Below the pieces are notes generated by a model. The model worked only from the letters and a program-made list of their open reading frames with translations. It was not told where the DNA came from and did not search any database. Shown one piece after another: positions 50,311 to 62,517 of a stretch of 64,000 nucleotides of DNA. The stretch spans positions 12,539,501 through 12,603,500 of the forward strand of contig JAWUZG010000029.1 of NCBI GenBank assembly GCA_036785705.1, given 5' to 3'. The position numbers were made by a program, and so were the translations under genes. Origin of the DNA: Acanthornis magna (Eukaryota; Chordata; Aves; Passeriformes; Acanthizidae). Position 1 is the first letter of the stretch. Every line of letters starts with the position of its first letter.

Positions 50311-53148
50311 TGTGCTGAAGGTTAATTTTAGCGTCGGGCTGCATTTAGGCAGCTTCGGAGAGGCACTGCTTGCGCTCAGCATCCGAATTTAAAGTGGGTC
50401 ATTCATTCCTGAAGTGCGGCGTTTTTAATCTGTCTTGAGGGTGGCGCTGGTCCGGTGCAGAGCGAGCTGGTTAAACGCGCAGTATTTGGTCTCCACCGGC
50501 AGTTCAAGTTACTCATTGATGATGTGCTAACACTCAGCAGTTCCCAATTCGCTGTAGCCAGGTATAAGCAGACTCAGTGGTCGACTTTAACCTGGAAAAT
50601 ATTCACCGCAAATACTAAACTTGTCGAAAGAGGTTGTTTGTTTGCTTGTTTGGGGTTTTTTAAAATCATGTTAATGTGCTTACAAGCATAAGGCCATCGC
50701 TGTATTTTTGCACAATGTTGTCAATGCATTTTATTGTGCACATTTTTCATCTTGATTTATATAATATGTAGAATTGCATTGAACATTAATTGCTATAAAA
50801 GTTGCCATTTTGTGCCCAAAATCCAAGTGTTTTGGGGCATTGTTAGTGAATCCAACATTGTGAGAAGGCCCATTTCTTTTATATTTCTATTTATAAGTCA
50901 GTAGTGGTGTTACTATTTTTAGTAGATGTTTTTCATCAGCTTTGCAGTTTTAAGTAGGCCAGATGCAGAGTGATTTGGGTTTTATTTGTTTGTGGATGGT
51001 GTTCAGGCATAAAATGCACCAGTGATCCTCTTGTTGTGACACAAATCCATAATTTTAAGGGTTTTTTTTGTTTTTCATGTGTTAGACTTTTTCAGGATGA
51101 ATGTTGATTTTTGTAGACTTGGTATGTTGAGAAAGAAATGTATGACCTTTTAACAATGCTGGAATTTGTGAAATATTGAACTCAGTTCAAGTGGATTAGG
51201 CAATTCTTTTTGGTACATTTGGGCTTGAGTCTGGTGGTCTTGATGCAATGTGGTCTAATTGTCATAAATTCTCAAGTGTTTAGGCATGATTTTCTCAAAG
51301 TGAGTTTAGTGCAATTGTTCTAGGCCTTTGTTCATGAGAAAGATTGTATTTAGACTTCACCATTTTAAACTTTGTCAGTGCATCCTAGTTAAACATAAGC
51401 ACTCTTATTAAAACATTCTTGTTGAAATGCTTTACAGGGCCAAATCTAATTTCTAGTAAGCACAACTAATGGTTTTCACTCAGTGAATTAAGTCAGCATG
51501 CACAATATTGCTAGTGATTTTGCAAAAGATTTCGATGACATGATAATAGTAAATCACATTTTTGACAGCAGGGATTCTGATTTCTCACGGTTAGGCTGCA
51601 GCATCCAACAACTCAGATGAGTCACTTTGAAGGATCACAGATTTGTTGCTTGTTAAACATTCTCTAATTTAACTGTATGTGCTAAAAGTCTGTTCTTAAT
51701 TGGGAATCATTAGTGACTGTGTTAAAAGACAACTTGTACATTACCTCTCTGCCTCACTGACTTAAATTCAGCTTGGAGTAGGATTAAAAATGAAAAGTTG
51801 AAAAAAGTCATCTTAGAGCCAAAAAGAACCAGCTGAATATATTGTAATGACATTATGCTTTTCATATTAAGTTCGGCTACTCAGTCATCAGCTGAAGCCC
51901 TAAAATAACATCACTTCAGACATCCGGAGTTAATTTCTATCTTGCACTGACAGAAAAACTAGATAAATTATGTGGGGGTGTGTTAAAATAAGTATTATTT
52001 TCTGAAGGTTCAGATGTAGGTCTTTGCTAGAACTTGCTGCTGCTTGGACTAGGTAATTGTTTCTTTACAATGTCCTTTAAGAAGAAAAATAGAGGTAAAA
52101 TATAAAATCTGGTACTTCCTTTTGTTTTGAAGCACCTTCAAGAGCTATAAAATAGGAGTTAAGCGTGAAAGTATCTTACAAAAGTTTATCCTGTATTCTA
52201 AAATGGATGTCAGTTTCTTGAAATACTGTATTCTTTAAGAGCTCTGAATAATTTTCAGGGGTTGTTTGCTTGGAGTGAACTTTTGCACCATTTTGTGGAA
52301 TAGTTTTTGAGGGAGTGAGTGTTTCTCACTAATATGTAAAATAACTGACCTATTTCAGGAAGAGTCCCACAATTCTGTGCTAGCAAAAGAATAGCTTTGC
52401 TTGTCCAATTAGTATCTGGCTAGTAGCCCTGGGGCATATGTTTGTTGTTGATCTGGGGAAAAAACAAACAAATGTGTAGGAGTAGTCAGTGTAATAAACC
52501 AATGCTTGATGTTTGAGACAATCAGTGAGATGTTTGACTTCCTTAAAAAATTGTGTTTTGTACTTAGAGAAATGCTGGTGTGATAAAATAGGTATGCTTT
52601 TGATATCTAAATGGTTTCTTTGGCCCACAATTAACTCTGAGAAACTGAATGGATATTAAGCCCATATTGCTTATTTAGTGCTTAAGGGAGAATTTGCCAT
52701 GAAATCTTCATTTCTGTGAGCTGATGTTGGATGGGCTACAAAGTCAGCTTCAGAGAGCAGGTAATAGATGTGAAGAGTTAATACCAGACTCGTTGGAGGT
52801 TTTTTAACTGTCTTTCCTCTATCTTTGTATCACTTCCCCTTTATGCCCACCTCTTCCTCCCTGCTTTTATAGGAAATCCATAGTATCTTATTTTTTCCCT
52901 TTATATTTTTTTATTGCATGCAGGTATTGCTTGTGATTGGAATGTGTATATATACATAAAATATACAAAAATACTGTATACATGTGTTAATATAACTGTG
53001 GGGAGCTGACTGTATTTAACCTTGAAATCCTTATGTAGTCTCAGGTCTTTGGCAAGACTAGTCTAGAACATTTAGGACCAAAAAAGAAAAAAGAAGGCTA
53101 TGTTATTTTTAAGAAAACTCTAACTTTGGTTTAATAATTAATTAAATA
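50311..53148 (+). other. STARD3NL: STARD3NL intron 1, first part
   Basis: AT-rich sequence with no exon recognised. T-rich on the + strand in much of 50.6-51.4 kb. The frame at 50,455-50,691 (78 codons) has no recognisable domain. Confidence 0.6.
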
Positions 53149-53212
53149 AGAGTTGGGACTAGGTGATCTTCAAGGTCCATTCCAATCCCTTATCATATCA
53201 TTCTATGATTCC
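53149..53212 (+). repeat. CR1 extreme 3' tail, sense
   Basis: Only the terminal 64 bp or so of CR1 remain: 'gttgggactaggtgatcttc', 'aaggtccattccaatccctt' and 'atcattctatgattcc'. Very short 5'-truncated insertions like this are common for CR1. Confidence 0.88.
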
Positions 53213-53458
53213 ATCAAATGAGTACTATCAATTGGAATGTATTGGTTGTAAATGGGATGATGTTTTGTCAGTTCTTTAACTGGGATACTTTTTCTTTCTA
53301 TGTTCTAAGGACCTAACAGAGATAAAGTGCACACAATTTAGTTTTGTAGTTTGCAATGGTATTTTGAGTGCAGCTGAGATCTGAGACAGACCTTTGGAAC
53401 ATGTTATGGCGCATCATTTTTTGTTCGTTTTTAATATTTTCTTAAAATAGAATATAGT

Positions 53459-53606
53459 TGCATATTAGTTCCGTTGTTTAGAGCATGGTTCTAATAATGC
53501 CAGGGTCTCATGTTTGATCCCTGTATGGACCATTCACTTAAGAGGTGGACTTGGTGGTCTTTGTGGGTCCCTTCCAACTCAGGATATTCTGTGGTTCTGT
53601 GATTTT
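53459..53606 (+). mobile_element. tRNA-Ile-derived SINE with CR1 tail (TguSINE1-like)
   Basis: The first 74 nt (53,459-53,532) follow a tRNA-Ile(AAU) collinearly over its whole length: 'ttagttccgttgtttagagc' for the D-arm and A box, 'ggttctaataatgcc' for the anticodon arm with AAT in the loop, and 'gtttgatccctgtatggacc' for the T-arm, B box and acceptor end. The next 74 nt are a CR1 3' end: 'ggtggacttggtggtctttg', 'tgggtcccttccaactcagg' and a ttctgtggttctgtgatttt end. This is the architecture of the passerine family TguSINE1, mobilised by CR1 machinery. It is not a working tRNA gene, since stems and boxes are mutated. It lies in intron 1 of STARD3NL. Confidence 0.82.
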
Positions 53607-53708
53607 AAGATCATACTCTTGATTAAACAAAGTCTGAACTCCACACATTCTGAGTCCCAGCAAGTGTGTTTTCAAGTGTGTCATGAATTCCACATGGAGT
53701 GTATTTTC

Positions 53709-54190
53709 AGAGTCATAAAATCATAGAAGGGTTGGAAGGGACCTCAGGAGATCATCTAGTTTCAACCCCTCTGCTGTGGGCAAGGACACCTTCCACTAGA
53801 CCGTGTTGCTCAAAGCCCCCTCCAACCTGGCCTTGACCACTTCTAGGGGTGGGGCATCAATAACTTCTCTGGGCAGTCTGTTCCAATGTTCTACGGCACT
53901 CACAGTAAATTTCTTCCCAATAGCTAACCTAAACCTGCCTGCTTTCAATCTAACTCCATTTTCTGCTTGTCCTGTCACTCCATGCTCTTGTAAAAAGTCC
54001 CCCTCCAGCTCTTTTGTAGGCCGCCTTTAGGTACTGGAATACTTAGGTGTTCCTGGAGCCTTGTCCAGGCTGAACAACCCCAGCTCACTAGGTCTGCAGC
54101 TTCTGAAGCTGATTTGCTCCAGCAGATCTGTGTGCTTCTGATGCTGGGGCCCTCAGAGCTGCATGCAGTGCTCCAGGTGGGGATGACTGA
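53709..54190 (-). repeat. CR1 LINE 3' part, antisense
   Basis: Begins with the inverted tail 'agagtcataaaatcatagaa' and 'gggttggaagggacctcagg', then 'aaggacaccttccactagac', 'cttctctgggcagtctgttc', 'caggctgaacaaccccagct' and ends near 'gtgctccaggtgggg'. On the minus strand 53,978-53,796 still reads as the end of the CR1 ORF2 product ([20 protein letters not shown], then KARLEGALSNTV), with a separate frame for the preceding part, so it is frameshifted. About 480 bp, 5'-truncated. Confidence 0.93.
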
Positions 54191-57100
54191 AGAGCTGTTC
54201 TTTCCCATGCTCTTTCACATGTCTGGTTTGAGCTCATTTTAAAAGTAAAAGTCTGGGATATGCTGTTAAGAAGAAGTCCAGAGGGGAAGAGATGATGGAG
54301 ATAAAAGTAAGGACAATGCTGATGCCAAATTTACAAGCACAGCTGCCATTTTTCTCAGTTCTTGTAGAATAAGAAATGAAGTGTTTGGAAAAGGACAGTA
54401 GTGTTTTGCAGGACACAGCTCAGCAGCAGGGCTTCTTCAGCTGCGGAGAAAAATAGTCCAAGGTTGGAACACTTTGATTTAACTTTCTGAATTTGAGTCT
54501 CACTCGTGGGATGGGGGAAGGTGACACTGCTGTGTCCTCAGATGTTCTACTAACCTAAAAAATGTATTTCCTTTTTTATTTCTTTCTCTTTTTCACCTTC
54601 TTCCAATGATCTAAGAAAAATATTGTTCAGTATAAATGTGGGGTGTGTGCAACTCTCCTGTTACTTTTGCTAGGTTACCATTAGAGCTTGGGAAATTGGG
54701 GAAACATTTTTCTCAAGGAAACTGGGGGTTTGTTGTTTTGGTTTTGTTTTTAGAGGGACAAGTTATCTAAGGTAAGAGCTGCTATTTCAGGTAAAGCAGA
54801 GCTACTCTGCTTCTAAATACTTAGATAAAGCCGAACACTTTGTAAGGAGCTCTGTCCTGTATGCTGGTAAATCTTGCCCTGCCCCTCCAGTGGGAAACCT
54901 TCCCAGTCCTTAAATGTGTTACATATTTGTAACTTGTAATTCCTGCTGTGTTGCTTAATTGAAAGCTAAGAGTATTGCCAAAGCACTCTTCTGCTTATGT
55001 TCGGGGAATTTTGTGGGTGTGCATCAGTTTGAATTTTTATTTTGATTAAAATGTCTTGCCTGGATTTGGGTTTTTTTGTTGGCAGCGTTTTGGGTTTTTT
55101 TTAAATATTCCTTCATGTTCACCAAGAAATATTTGTTTTGAACAGAACAGTGCTTCAGACAGTGTTTTTTAAAGGCATTGAAACCTTAAAATGGTTGAGG
55201 CAATGATGTGTTGACAGTTAGAGACAGAATGAGTGCAGCTTGGAAGGGGCTTAAGTGCTAGGAACAGGAGCAATGACTATCAGGAGGTCACTAGTAATGC
55301 ATCCACTACAAGCGGATTTCAGGAAAATTAGTTCTTGCAGTTATATAAACAGAAGAGGGACAGAGTATGTCAGCAGAGTGGGTTTTGTTCATTTATAGTA
55401 GAGAACAGTGTAGAAAATGTGTCCAGGTAAGCTTTGGAGGCAGCCTCCAGCTCTTTTGGGATTTTTTTCCCCCTGATTTACAATCAGCATTACTTCATCT
55501 TCATAGAAGTTGGGTTTATCTGTGTTGGCTCTTAATCAGGGTGTGTGCTGGTACTGTCAGAAAATACACTGAGAGAGTTCTGCTGATACTCCTGCAGGTT
55601 AACACAGCTTTATACCAGAAACTCTTCATTTCTTGGACTTCCAATATGCAGTGTACTGAAGCAGTGTTTACAGATAATTGTATATTCTGTCCAAGGTGTT
55701 GTCTAGGGCAATTTGTGTCTCTGCCTAGATAAAGAATGAAGTTGGATTTCATGATGGTGAGAGACCAAACAATGGTTCAAGACCATTTTCCTTTAGGTGT
55801 GTTAAAATTGTCCAAAACTGTCTTTAAGTACAACTTAACTATTTGAATGTTAGTGTTTGAATACCAGTTACTGTATTAAGCTCTGTTCTTGTGAGAAATT
55901 CTGGGTTTATCTATGCCATGTAGTGTGTTCCTATGGAAAAACAGGTATTGTAAGCAGCAATGTCAGCCCTTTATCAGACAATAACTCCTTTGATAAAGAA
56001 CTGGCATGTTTTATTTGTCTCCATATGAAGAAAGTTTTTAGCAAGGAAATGCTTTATTTTTTTGTTTTGTCATTCTATTTTACTCATTAGAGAGAAAACA
56101 TATTTTCAGATTATTTTTTTTAAACTTCCCAGAAAAGCTGTTTATGGTGGGAATTTTTGGACAGGATTTAGAGTTGTCAGAGATACATATAATGAGTACT
56201 ATAGATATTCAATATATTTCAACAGCAGTTGTGACACAGTGTTACACTGTGTGCTTAGTTACTTTATGCAAATATGACTTCTCTAATATTTTAATCTAAA
56301 CTAGCTTTGCCTTTTCCAAATTGCCTCCGTGTTACACTTTAGGTTTAGATATTGCTGAGCTTCTGATAGCCTTTGAATACGCCTTTGTTTTTTCTTTTTT
56401 AATCACATCTGTTATCTCTTCTCAGTTAAATTCTGCTGTGTGGTTTTATTTCTTGGAAAGAAAAATGTGTCATAAATGGTGCTGTTGCTCGTGTGTGATA
56501 CGGTAATATAATAAACACAAAAATAGTTTAAACTAAGGACAGTAGACTGGAAGAATAGGGATAGAATAATGATAGAAAAGAGAAGTAGCATTCTGATCTT
56601 GCTTCTCTTAAAATATATGTAAAATTGACACATGCAGTGTGTGCCATTTGCTTCTGTCAGTATGAATGAAAATAATGATGTTAATTGTAAATATAACCTG
56701 AAATTGTGGGCTAGCTCTCACCGTATATTACTGAAGTGTTTATTAGACTTTGAGGGCAGGGAAGGACTGCAGTCCTAAACTTGACAATTTTAAGTGCTTT
56801 ACTTTTCACTTATTATACTAGTTAATATTATTAATAAGTGTAAAATCTTTATTTCACTAAGAAGTTTGAGAATTTAATTCTCTGTTAGTAAGCTTGAGTT
56901 TTGGCCATAACAATTAAGTGTTTAAAAAAAAATAAGGCAAAACACACATTTAATTTAAGTAGATGCAAACTTCAGGTTGGTTTTTTTTTTCCCCCAAAAG
57001 AAATGATACTGTTGTCTATGAATTTGAATAGGTCAGCATAGAAAGCTTACTTAGCTAAATATTTTAGTGGTAGTTGAGTAAATAAATGCAGTTATGAAGA

Positions 57101-57257
57101 ACAGAAAAAACATTAAAATCTTACATCTCTTGGAATCTGGGAAAGGGAGGAGAAAGTATATCACAAATATACTAATGTGGATTCTTATTTCAGAACTTTT
57201 ATTTTCCTCTTAAATGTTTTGACACTTCAATAAGCTTGTAGATTCTGTCATTTCACC
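54191..57257 (+). other. STARD3NL: STARD3NL intron 1, middle part
   Basis: AT-rich intronic sequence. The 121-codon frame at 55,367-55,732 has no recognisable domain and no flanking splice pair that would fit. No transposon recognised here. Confidence 0.55.
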
Positions 57258-58375
57258 TGCCTAGTGAATGAAGAGAAGGCAGTGAATATAGTTTCTCTGG
57301 ATTTTATTAAGGCTTTTGGTACTGTTCCTCACAGCATCCTTCTGGACAAGTCCGACTGTGAAGTGAGCAGGTAGATGGTGTGCTGGAAAAACTGGCTGAA
57401 AGGCAGGGCTCAAGGGGCTGTAGAGAATGGGGCTACACCTGGCTGGAGATCAGTCACCAGTGGTGTCCCTCAGGGCTCAGTCCCGAGGCCATTTTTATTA
57501 AAAATTTGATTAATGATCTGGAGGCAGGAGTTGAGTGCACTGTTAGCAAGTTTGCAGATGATGCTAAAGGGGGGGGTGCTGTTGACACCTTTGAGGGCCT
57601 TGTAGAGGGAAACGGATGGATTGGAGTGCTGAACAACCATCAGTGGCATGAAACTGAACAAGAGCAAATGCTGGACTCTGCACCTGGGATGGAGCAGTAC
57701 CTTCCAGAAGTACAACTTTTGAGAGTGGCTGGAGAGCAGCCCCACAGAAATGGGTCTGGGGGTGCTGGTTGACAGCATGCTCGAAGTTGGTAGTGGCAAA
57801 ACTTCAAATACAGCACAACCAGCTGGTCAAAAGGGGTGATCATCCCACTCTATTTAGCACTGATGCAACTTCATTTTAAGTACTGTGTGCACTTCTGGAC
57901 CCCAGAATTGAAAAGGGATAGGAAGGTTCTTAAATGTGTCCAAGAGGAGGGCACTGAAGCTGGTGGAAGGGGTGCCCTGTGAGAAGCAGTTGAAGACACA
58001 GGGTTTATCTAGTTTGGGGAGAAGGAGGCTGAGTGGTGACCACACTATTCTCTGCAGCTTCCTGAAGTGATGAAATGGACAGGGAGGTTGCTGATCTCAT
58101 TAATACCCAGTACCAAGGCGTGTGGGAATGAAAGTTGCATCCATCAGGGCAGATTCAGACTTGACATGGGGAAACATTTCTTTACCAAGAGGGTGGTCGA
58201 GCCACGCAAGGGTCTTCTTTGAGAAGGAGTTGATGCCCCAAGCCTGTCAGTGTTTAAGTGTCGTTTGGGCTTTGCCCTTATTGCCATACTCAAACTTTCA
58301 GTCAGCCCTGAAGTGGTCAGGCAGTTTGACTACGTGACTGTTTTCTGTCCCTTCCAACTGAATATTTTATTCTGC
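57258..58375 (+). repeat. CR1 LINE with decayed reverse transcriptase, sense
   Basis: The longest transposon remnant in the window, about 1.1 kb. It begins in the RT domain (LDFIKAFGTVPHSILL at about 57,297) and carries the RT signature SGVPQGS at 57,459-57,479. It then shows FADD (57,551-57,562) in a different frame, so there is a frameshift between them. The C-terminal and 3' blocks follow ('ttctttaccaagagggtggt', 'ctgtcccttccaactgaata'), ending near 58,375 without a good octamer repeat. Multiple stops make it a dead copy. Confidence 0.92.
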
Positions 58376-61300
58376 AGTCATAATGAATCAAATAGCAATA
58401 AGACTGTTATTTGCCTGAAATGCCAGGGTTTTTATAGCTCCAAAAATGCTTTCAAAGGCATGTAACACAAAAGATATAACTAGAAATGGGATTTTATTTT
58501 TCTGACTGTTTCATAACAGATGTTCACAAGTGTTACCACAATGTGCAGGTGTAGCCAGGAGCAGGTTAATGCAGTCCTCAGTTTCACTTGAAAAACCACC
58601 ACTTGAAGTCTGGCAAAGCCAGAGCCAGAACATTGGAAATTCCCTACATCTTATGGAGAGCCATTTGCTAGTGGGACTGCATGGAGAAAACAGATTTCTG
58701 TCTCACGTGTTTTGTGGCAAGGAGTTAATGGCACAGTTTGTATCCAACACAGTTGCTATGAACTCCACCTCTCCTGGCAAATTTGCCCATAGAGTTTCTT
58801 GGAATATTATGAACTATGGGCTGTTTATCTTCCTGGTGAGTGTCCTCCACCCAGGCTCTGCTGAAAATGAACATGCTGGTCTGTAAACATAACTTCTTCA
58901 TAAGGCATATTTGTTTTGACCACATTTCCTTCCTGAAGCCTGCCATATAGAGTGGGACTGCCTGGAACCAAGAGAAGGGGGTGCCAGGTGAACTTAGTCT
59001 CCTTTAAATTAGAGGCAGACACTGGGTCAACCCACACATGATACAACAGTCTTGGAAATACGTAACTGATATAGATATTTTTCAGGGTTTTTTCAATAAA
59101 ATATTAACCTTTACCAGAAACAGGAAAGTAGGTAACTGCCTGATGCACAAAGAAGGTTCTTTCTAGGAAAAAAACCTCAAAAATTGTAAGAATGTGATTT
59201 TCTCTCTTTATTTGCTGATGAATTTTTTTCTGTATGAATTTGCATTTCGGCTTTCAAAAACCCAAACCCCAAATATTCTCACACCCAGTTTATAATTATT
59301 TTTTTCTTTGATTCTAAATTATTTTAGTTTTTAGAAGAACAATAACTAACGTCATGTATCACTTCGGGTACAAAAACTCGAGTAATGTGGCTATATGAAT
59401 TCGGGCCAAGCAGTCCCTGTTTCCTGAAGAGTGAGAATGAGTATCAGTAACAGTCACATGCAAAAGAATTGTGTGGTATTTTCAAAATTGTGACACATCT
59501 CAATGACAAACACACCTTTTTTGCCTCTTTAAACTTGTTCCACCACTGAGTTTCTTGGCCAGGGATGCATGAGAAGCACTCATGTGCACACCTGGTCCTT
59601 GTATTGCCCACATGCAGAGCTGAAAAGTGGTGGCTGCTCATGTGGCTGCAAGCCTGAAGCCCTTCCAAGCACAGGCTGTTTTGCATAGGCAAAGACCCCT
59701 GGAGTAATGGAGTGAAGGGAAGAGCAGAGCTCACTTCCACTGCAAACTCGTAATGGGCAAGAGAGCCAGGGCATGATTGGTGTTTTGGAAGTGCAAGGAA
59801 GGAGAAATGTTGTTGCTGGTAAGGCTGAGATGGGTATGGAAGTGTCTGGCCAAATCACCATCTAGCACTAAAAGGGAAGTGCTGCTTTTTAATAGTCCCT
59901 ACGTGTCTGTAAGACAGCTGCCAAGAAGGATTTAAGGTTTTTTATATGCACCCACCTGAAACTATCTAAGAATGTTGGTGTGATGAAATGACTGATTATG
60001 TCATTCAGGTACAAAGGAACTTTCAATTTTAATAAATGAAAGAAACTATGGGAAACAGTCCTCTAGCACACATTTTGTGATTAATCAGTTTGCAGAGCTG
60101 ATGCAATGAGTGCAGAAAGATGCCAAGCTATGTCTGTTCAGTTAAAGAATCACAACATTTTGATGCCAGCTTAGTGTGACAAGAGGCCCTGCCATGTGTC
60201 CAAACATGGATCTGATGGATCAGTAGAGAGAGCAAGGCTAGAGACAAATTCCCTTACTGTGAGCATCCCCTGTCAAGAGGGCTTTGAGGCAAAAAACAGT
60301 CTGTTAGTAGCAAGTATTTCAGAGTATATGGAATTAATAATCTGAATCTGACATTTTGAGTCACACTTGAAAACTAACGGGTAGCCCGTGCATTTTAAGA
60401 CCATGCTTTTCTCTTTGCAGAGGGCCTCACAAGGCAAATGGATGCTGAACTAGCACATCCTGAAACAATTAGCTCTGGCTGTACTAATTGTATTCCTATA
60501 CTGTGCTGTATCTAGCAACAATCCAGACTGGAAGTAACAACTTCCTATATAATTGGCACTGAGTGCCACATCAAAATAAAATAAATATTTTAGTCAATGT
60601 AGAAGGAAATTTTTTTGGAGGTTCAGGTGTTACTTTTCTTTTTCTTTTATTTTTAATTATGGTCATTGATGGCCTGGTGTGAGGTTTATATCTCCTCCCA
60701 AACACTCTCCTCTGGCCTGCTGTTACATAGCAGGGCACTTTAGTCTGAGGGTGGGTTTTCAGTACAAAGCAAGTGCTGTTTACAGCACTGGAGTGCAGTG
60801 ATTCCGCTCACGCCCTCGGGTTCAGGTGGCCCAAAGCTCACTATAGTGCTCAGGACACCTGACCAAACACACACCACGCATGTCTCCCTCCTCTACAGCC
60901 CTTTGCCAGCCATGTTTCAGGCAGCTGCTGTAAAACAAGGGAGGTTTAAGGATGCATTGTGCTTGTCCACCCTTGCCTGGTGCTTTGAACTCCCTGAAGG
61001 CTGTTCTGTGTGACTTGACCTAGTCATTGACCATGCCTGTGTCTTCCTCAGCTGTGATGTGTGTGCTCTGGCAGCTCCCTGCACCACCTTTATTTTTCCC
61101 CTGTGTCCTTGTATCCTGCCTTGTGTTTGCCTAGTGGTGTGTTACAGATCCCTGGCTGGGCTTTTACTGGCTGCGTTCTTGCAGCCTTGGAGTTGAAACA
61201 CTGTAAAAAGACAGAAGTGGGAAGAGTTTCAGTATCTTGCCATTTACTAAAAGGCAATCCACACAGGAGGAGGCAAAGTTTTGTTCTTGAATTTCAAAAA

Positions 61301-62221
61301 GCTATTTCCCCAGTGTTACAAAAACTTGTCTGATGTGATTTGTACTGCAGGATTTATAGCTTAGTCTTCTGAGCATTTTGCTTTAATTTTTTTTTTTTTT
61401 TTTTGCATAAAAATTAATTTTCTGTGTGTTTCCATGAAACTTTTGTGACCTTCTGAGTCCACCCTTTCTAGAAGCTTTAATTGGACAAATGTACTCACAG
61501 AGGATTTGAGTGAATCATGCATCAAACTGCTCCACTTTTATAGGAAATTCAGCCTGAAAATTATTTTAAAAGCTTTGTAGTCAGAAGAGACTTAGGGTAA
61601 TTGCATTATCTTTAACCACTGGTTACACACACTTTTTTCATGGAGAAACTGTCTGGCAATGTAAGTTGCTACAGCAGCTGAATTTACAGAGCAAATAGCA
61701 GTGTATATGCTTTATAGAATGATTACTACACTATTCAGGGACTTTAATGGACTTCTAATCTTTTGTTTGTGTCAGCTCTGCATGTGCTGACATCTGGATT
61801 ACACTGCCATTTTTCAGGAATTGTATGTGGAAGTTCCTTTAAGTTGTCTTCCTGTTTATTGAGAGCATTTAAATCAGTATTGAAAACCTTAAAGATGCAC
61901 AGCATCATGCTTTTTATTCATTCTGCTTAATGATCTCACTCTAACAATGTGGAGAAATGACCATTCTAAATCTAGGCAATGCTCCCTTACTTCAAAGTCT
62001 AATTGAACATTAATTCTCTTGCTTCACAAATCCTCTGAGAAATGAAGAGGAACTAGATACTGTGTTAGAAACAATTCCTAGAGCCTACTTGACTACTTCT
62101 CTTAGTCATCAGTTTAGCAAAAAGAGAATTGACATCATAGGATGAAAATACCTCTTGGAATTATGGGGGTTCGATGACTAATGTGTTTTGGCTTTGTTTG
62201 TTTGGTTTGGTTTTTTTTTAG
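58376..62221 (+). other. STARD3NL: STARD3NL intron 1, last part with 3' splice site
   Basis: No exon or recognisable transposon. Eighteen T residues are at 61,387-61,404. The intron ends with a strong polypyrimidine tract (tttggtttggttttttttta) and AG at 62,220-62,221. Confidence 0.6.
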
Positions 62222-62292
62222 AAATTCTTCTATATGGATCAGCCTTCTAGTGATGGTGAAACTGGAAGAAGGACACTCTAAGCAAACCCAGG
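62222..62292 (+). other. STARD3NL: STARD3NL exon 2, 5' UTR part
   Basis: Exon 2 begins after the AG at 62,220-62,221. Seventy-one nucleotides precede the start codon. Three stops in the main frame (TAG 62,248, TGA 62,251, TGA 62,257) close off any N-terminal extension and fix the start downstream of them. Confidence 0.8.
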
Positions 62293-62517
62293 ATGAATCG
62301 GGTCCCAGCTGATGCAGAAAATGCTCACAGTAGCAGTGTGGAATCTTGTCCTTCCTTGCGGGATGTCCACTCTATCAACCCAACGCAGCTGATGGCAAGG
62401 ATTGAGTCTTATGAAGGCAGGGAGAAGAAAGGCATATCAGATGTCAGAAGGACTTTCTGTTTGTTTGTTACATTTGACCTCTTATTCATAACCTTACTGT
62501 GGATAATAGAATTAAAT
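62293..62517 (+). CDS. STARD3NL: STARD3NL (MENTHO), first coding exon, residues 1-75
   Basis: STARD3NL is a late-endosomal membrane protein that shares the four-helix MENTAL domain with STARD3. It binds cholesterol and, through a C-terminal FFAT motif, tethers late endosomes to the ER by VAP proteins. This exon encodes a variable N-terminus (1-25), then the conserved block SINPTQLMARIESYEGREK (27-45) and GISDVRRTFC (47-56). It continues into the first transmembrane helix, about 54-73 (FCLFVTFDLLFITLLWIIEL). The start is the first ATG after three in-frame stops and has A at -3. The exon ends in phase 0 at AAT|GTGAGT (62,518). The family protein is about 235 residues, so the other three helices and the FFAT motif lie on later exons outside the window. 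The identification is from memory of the vertebrate protein and is strong because the 27-75 segment is nearly invariant. Confidence 0.96.

Noticed and set aside
53459..53532. Functional tRNA-Ile gene
   Set aside because: The resemblance is clear, but A and B boxes and stems carry several changes and a CR1 tail follows directly, so it is the head of a SINE.
57380..57772. 130-codon frame as a host gene
   Set aside because: It contains the FADD motif of CR1 reverse transcriptase and lies within a frameshifted CR1 copy.
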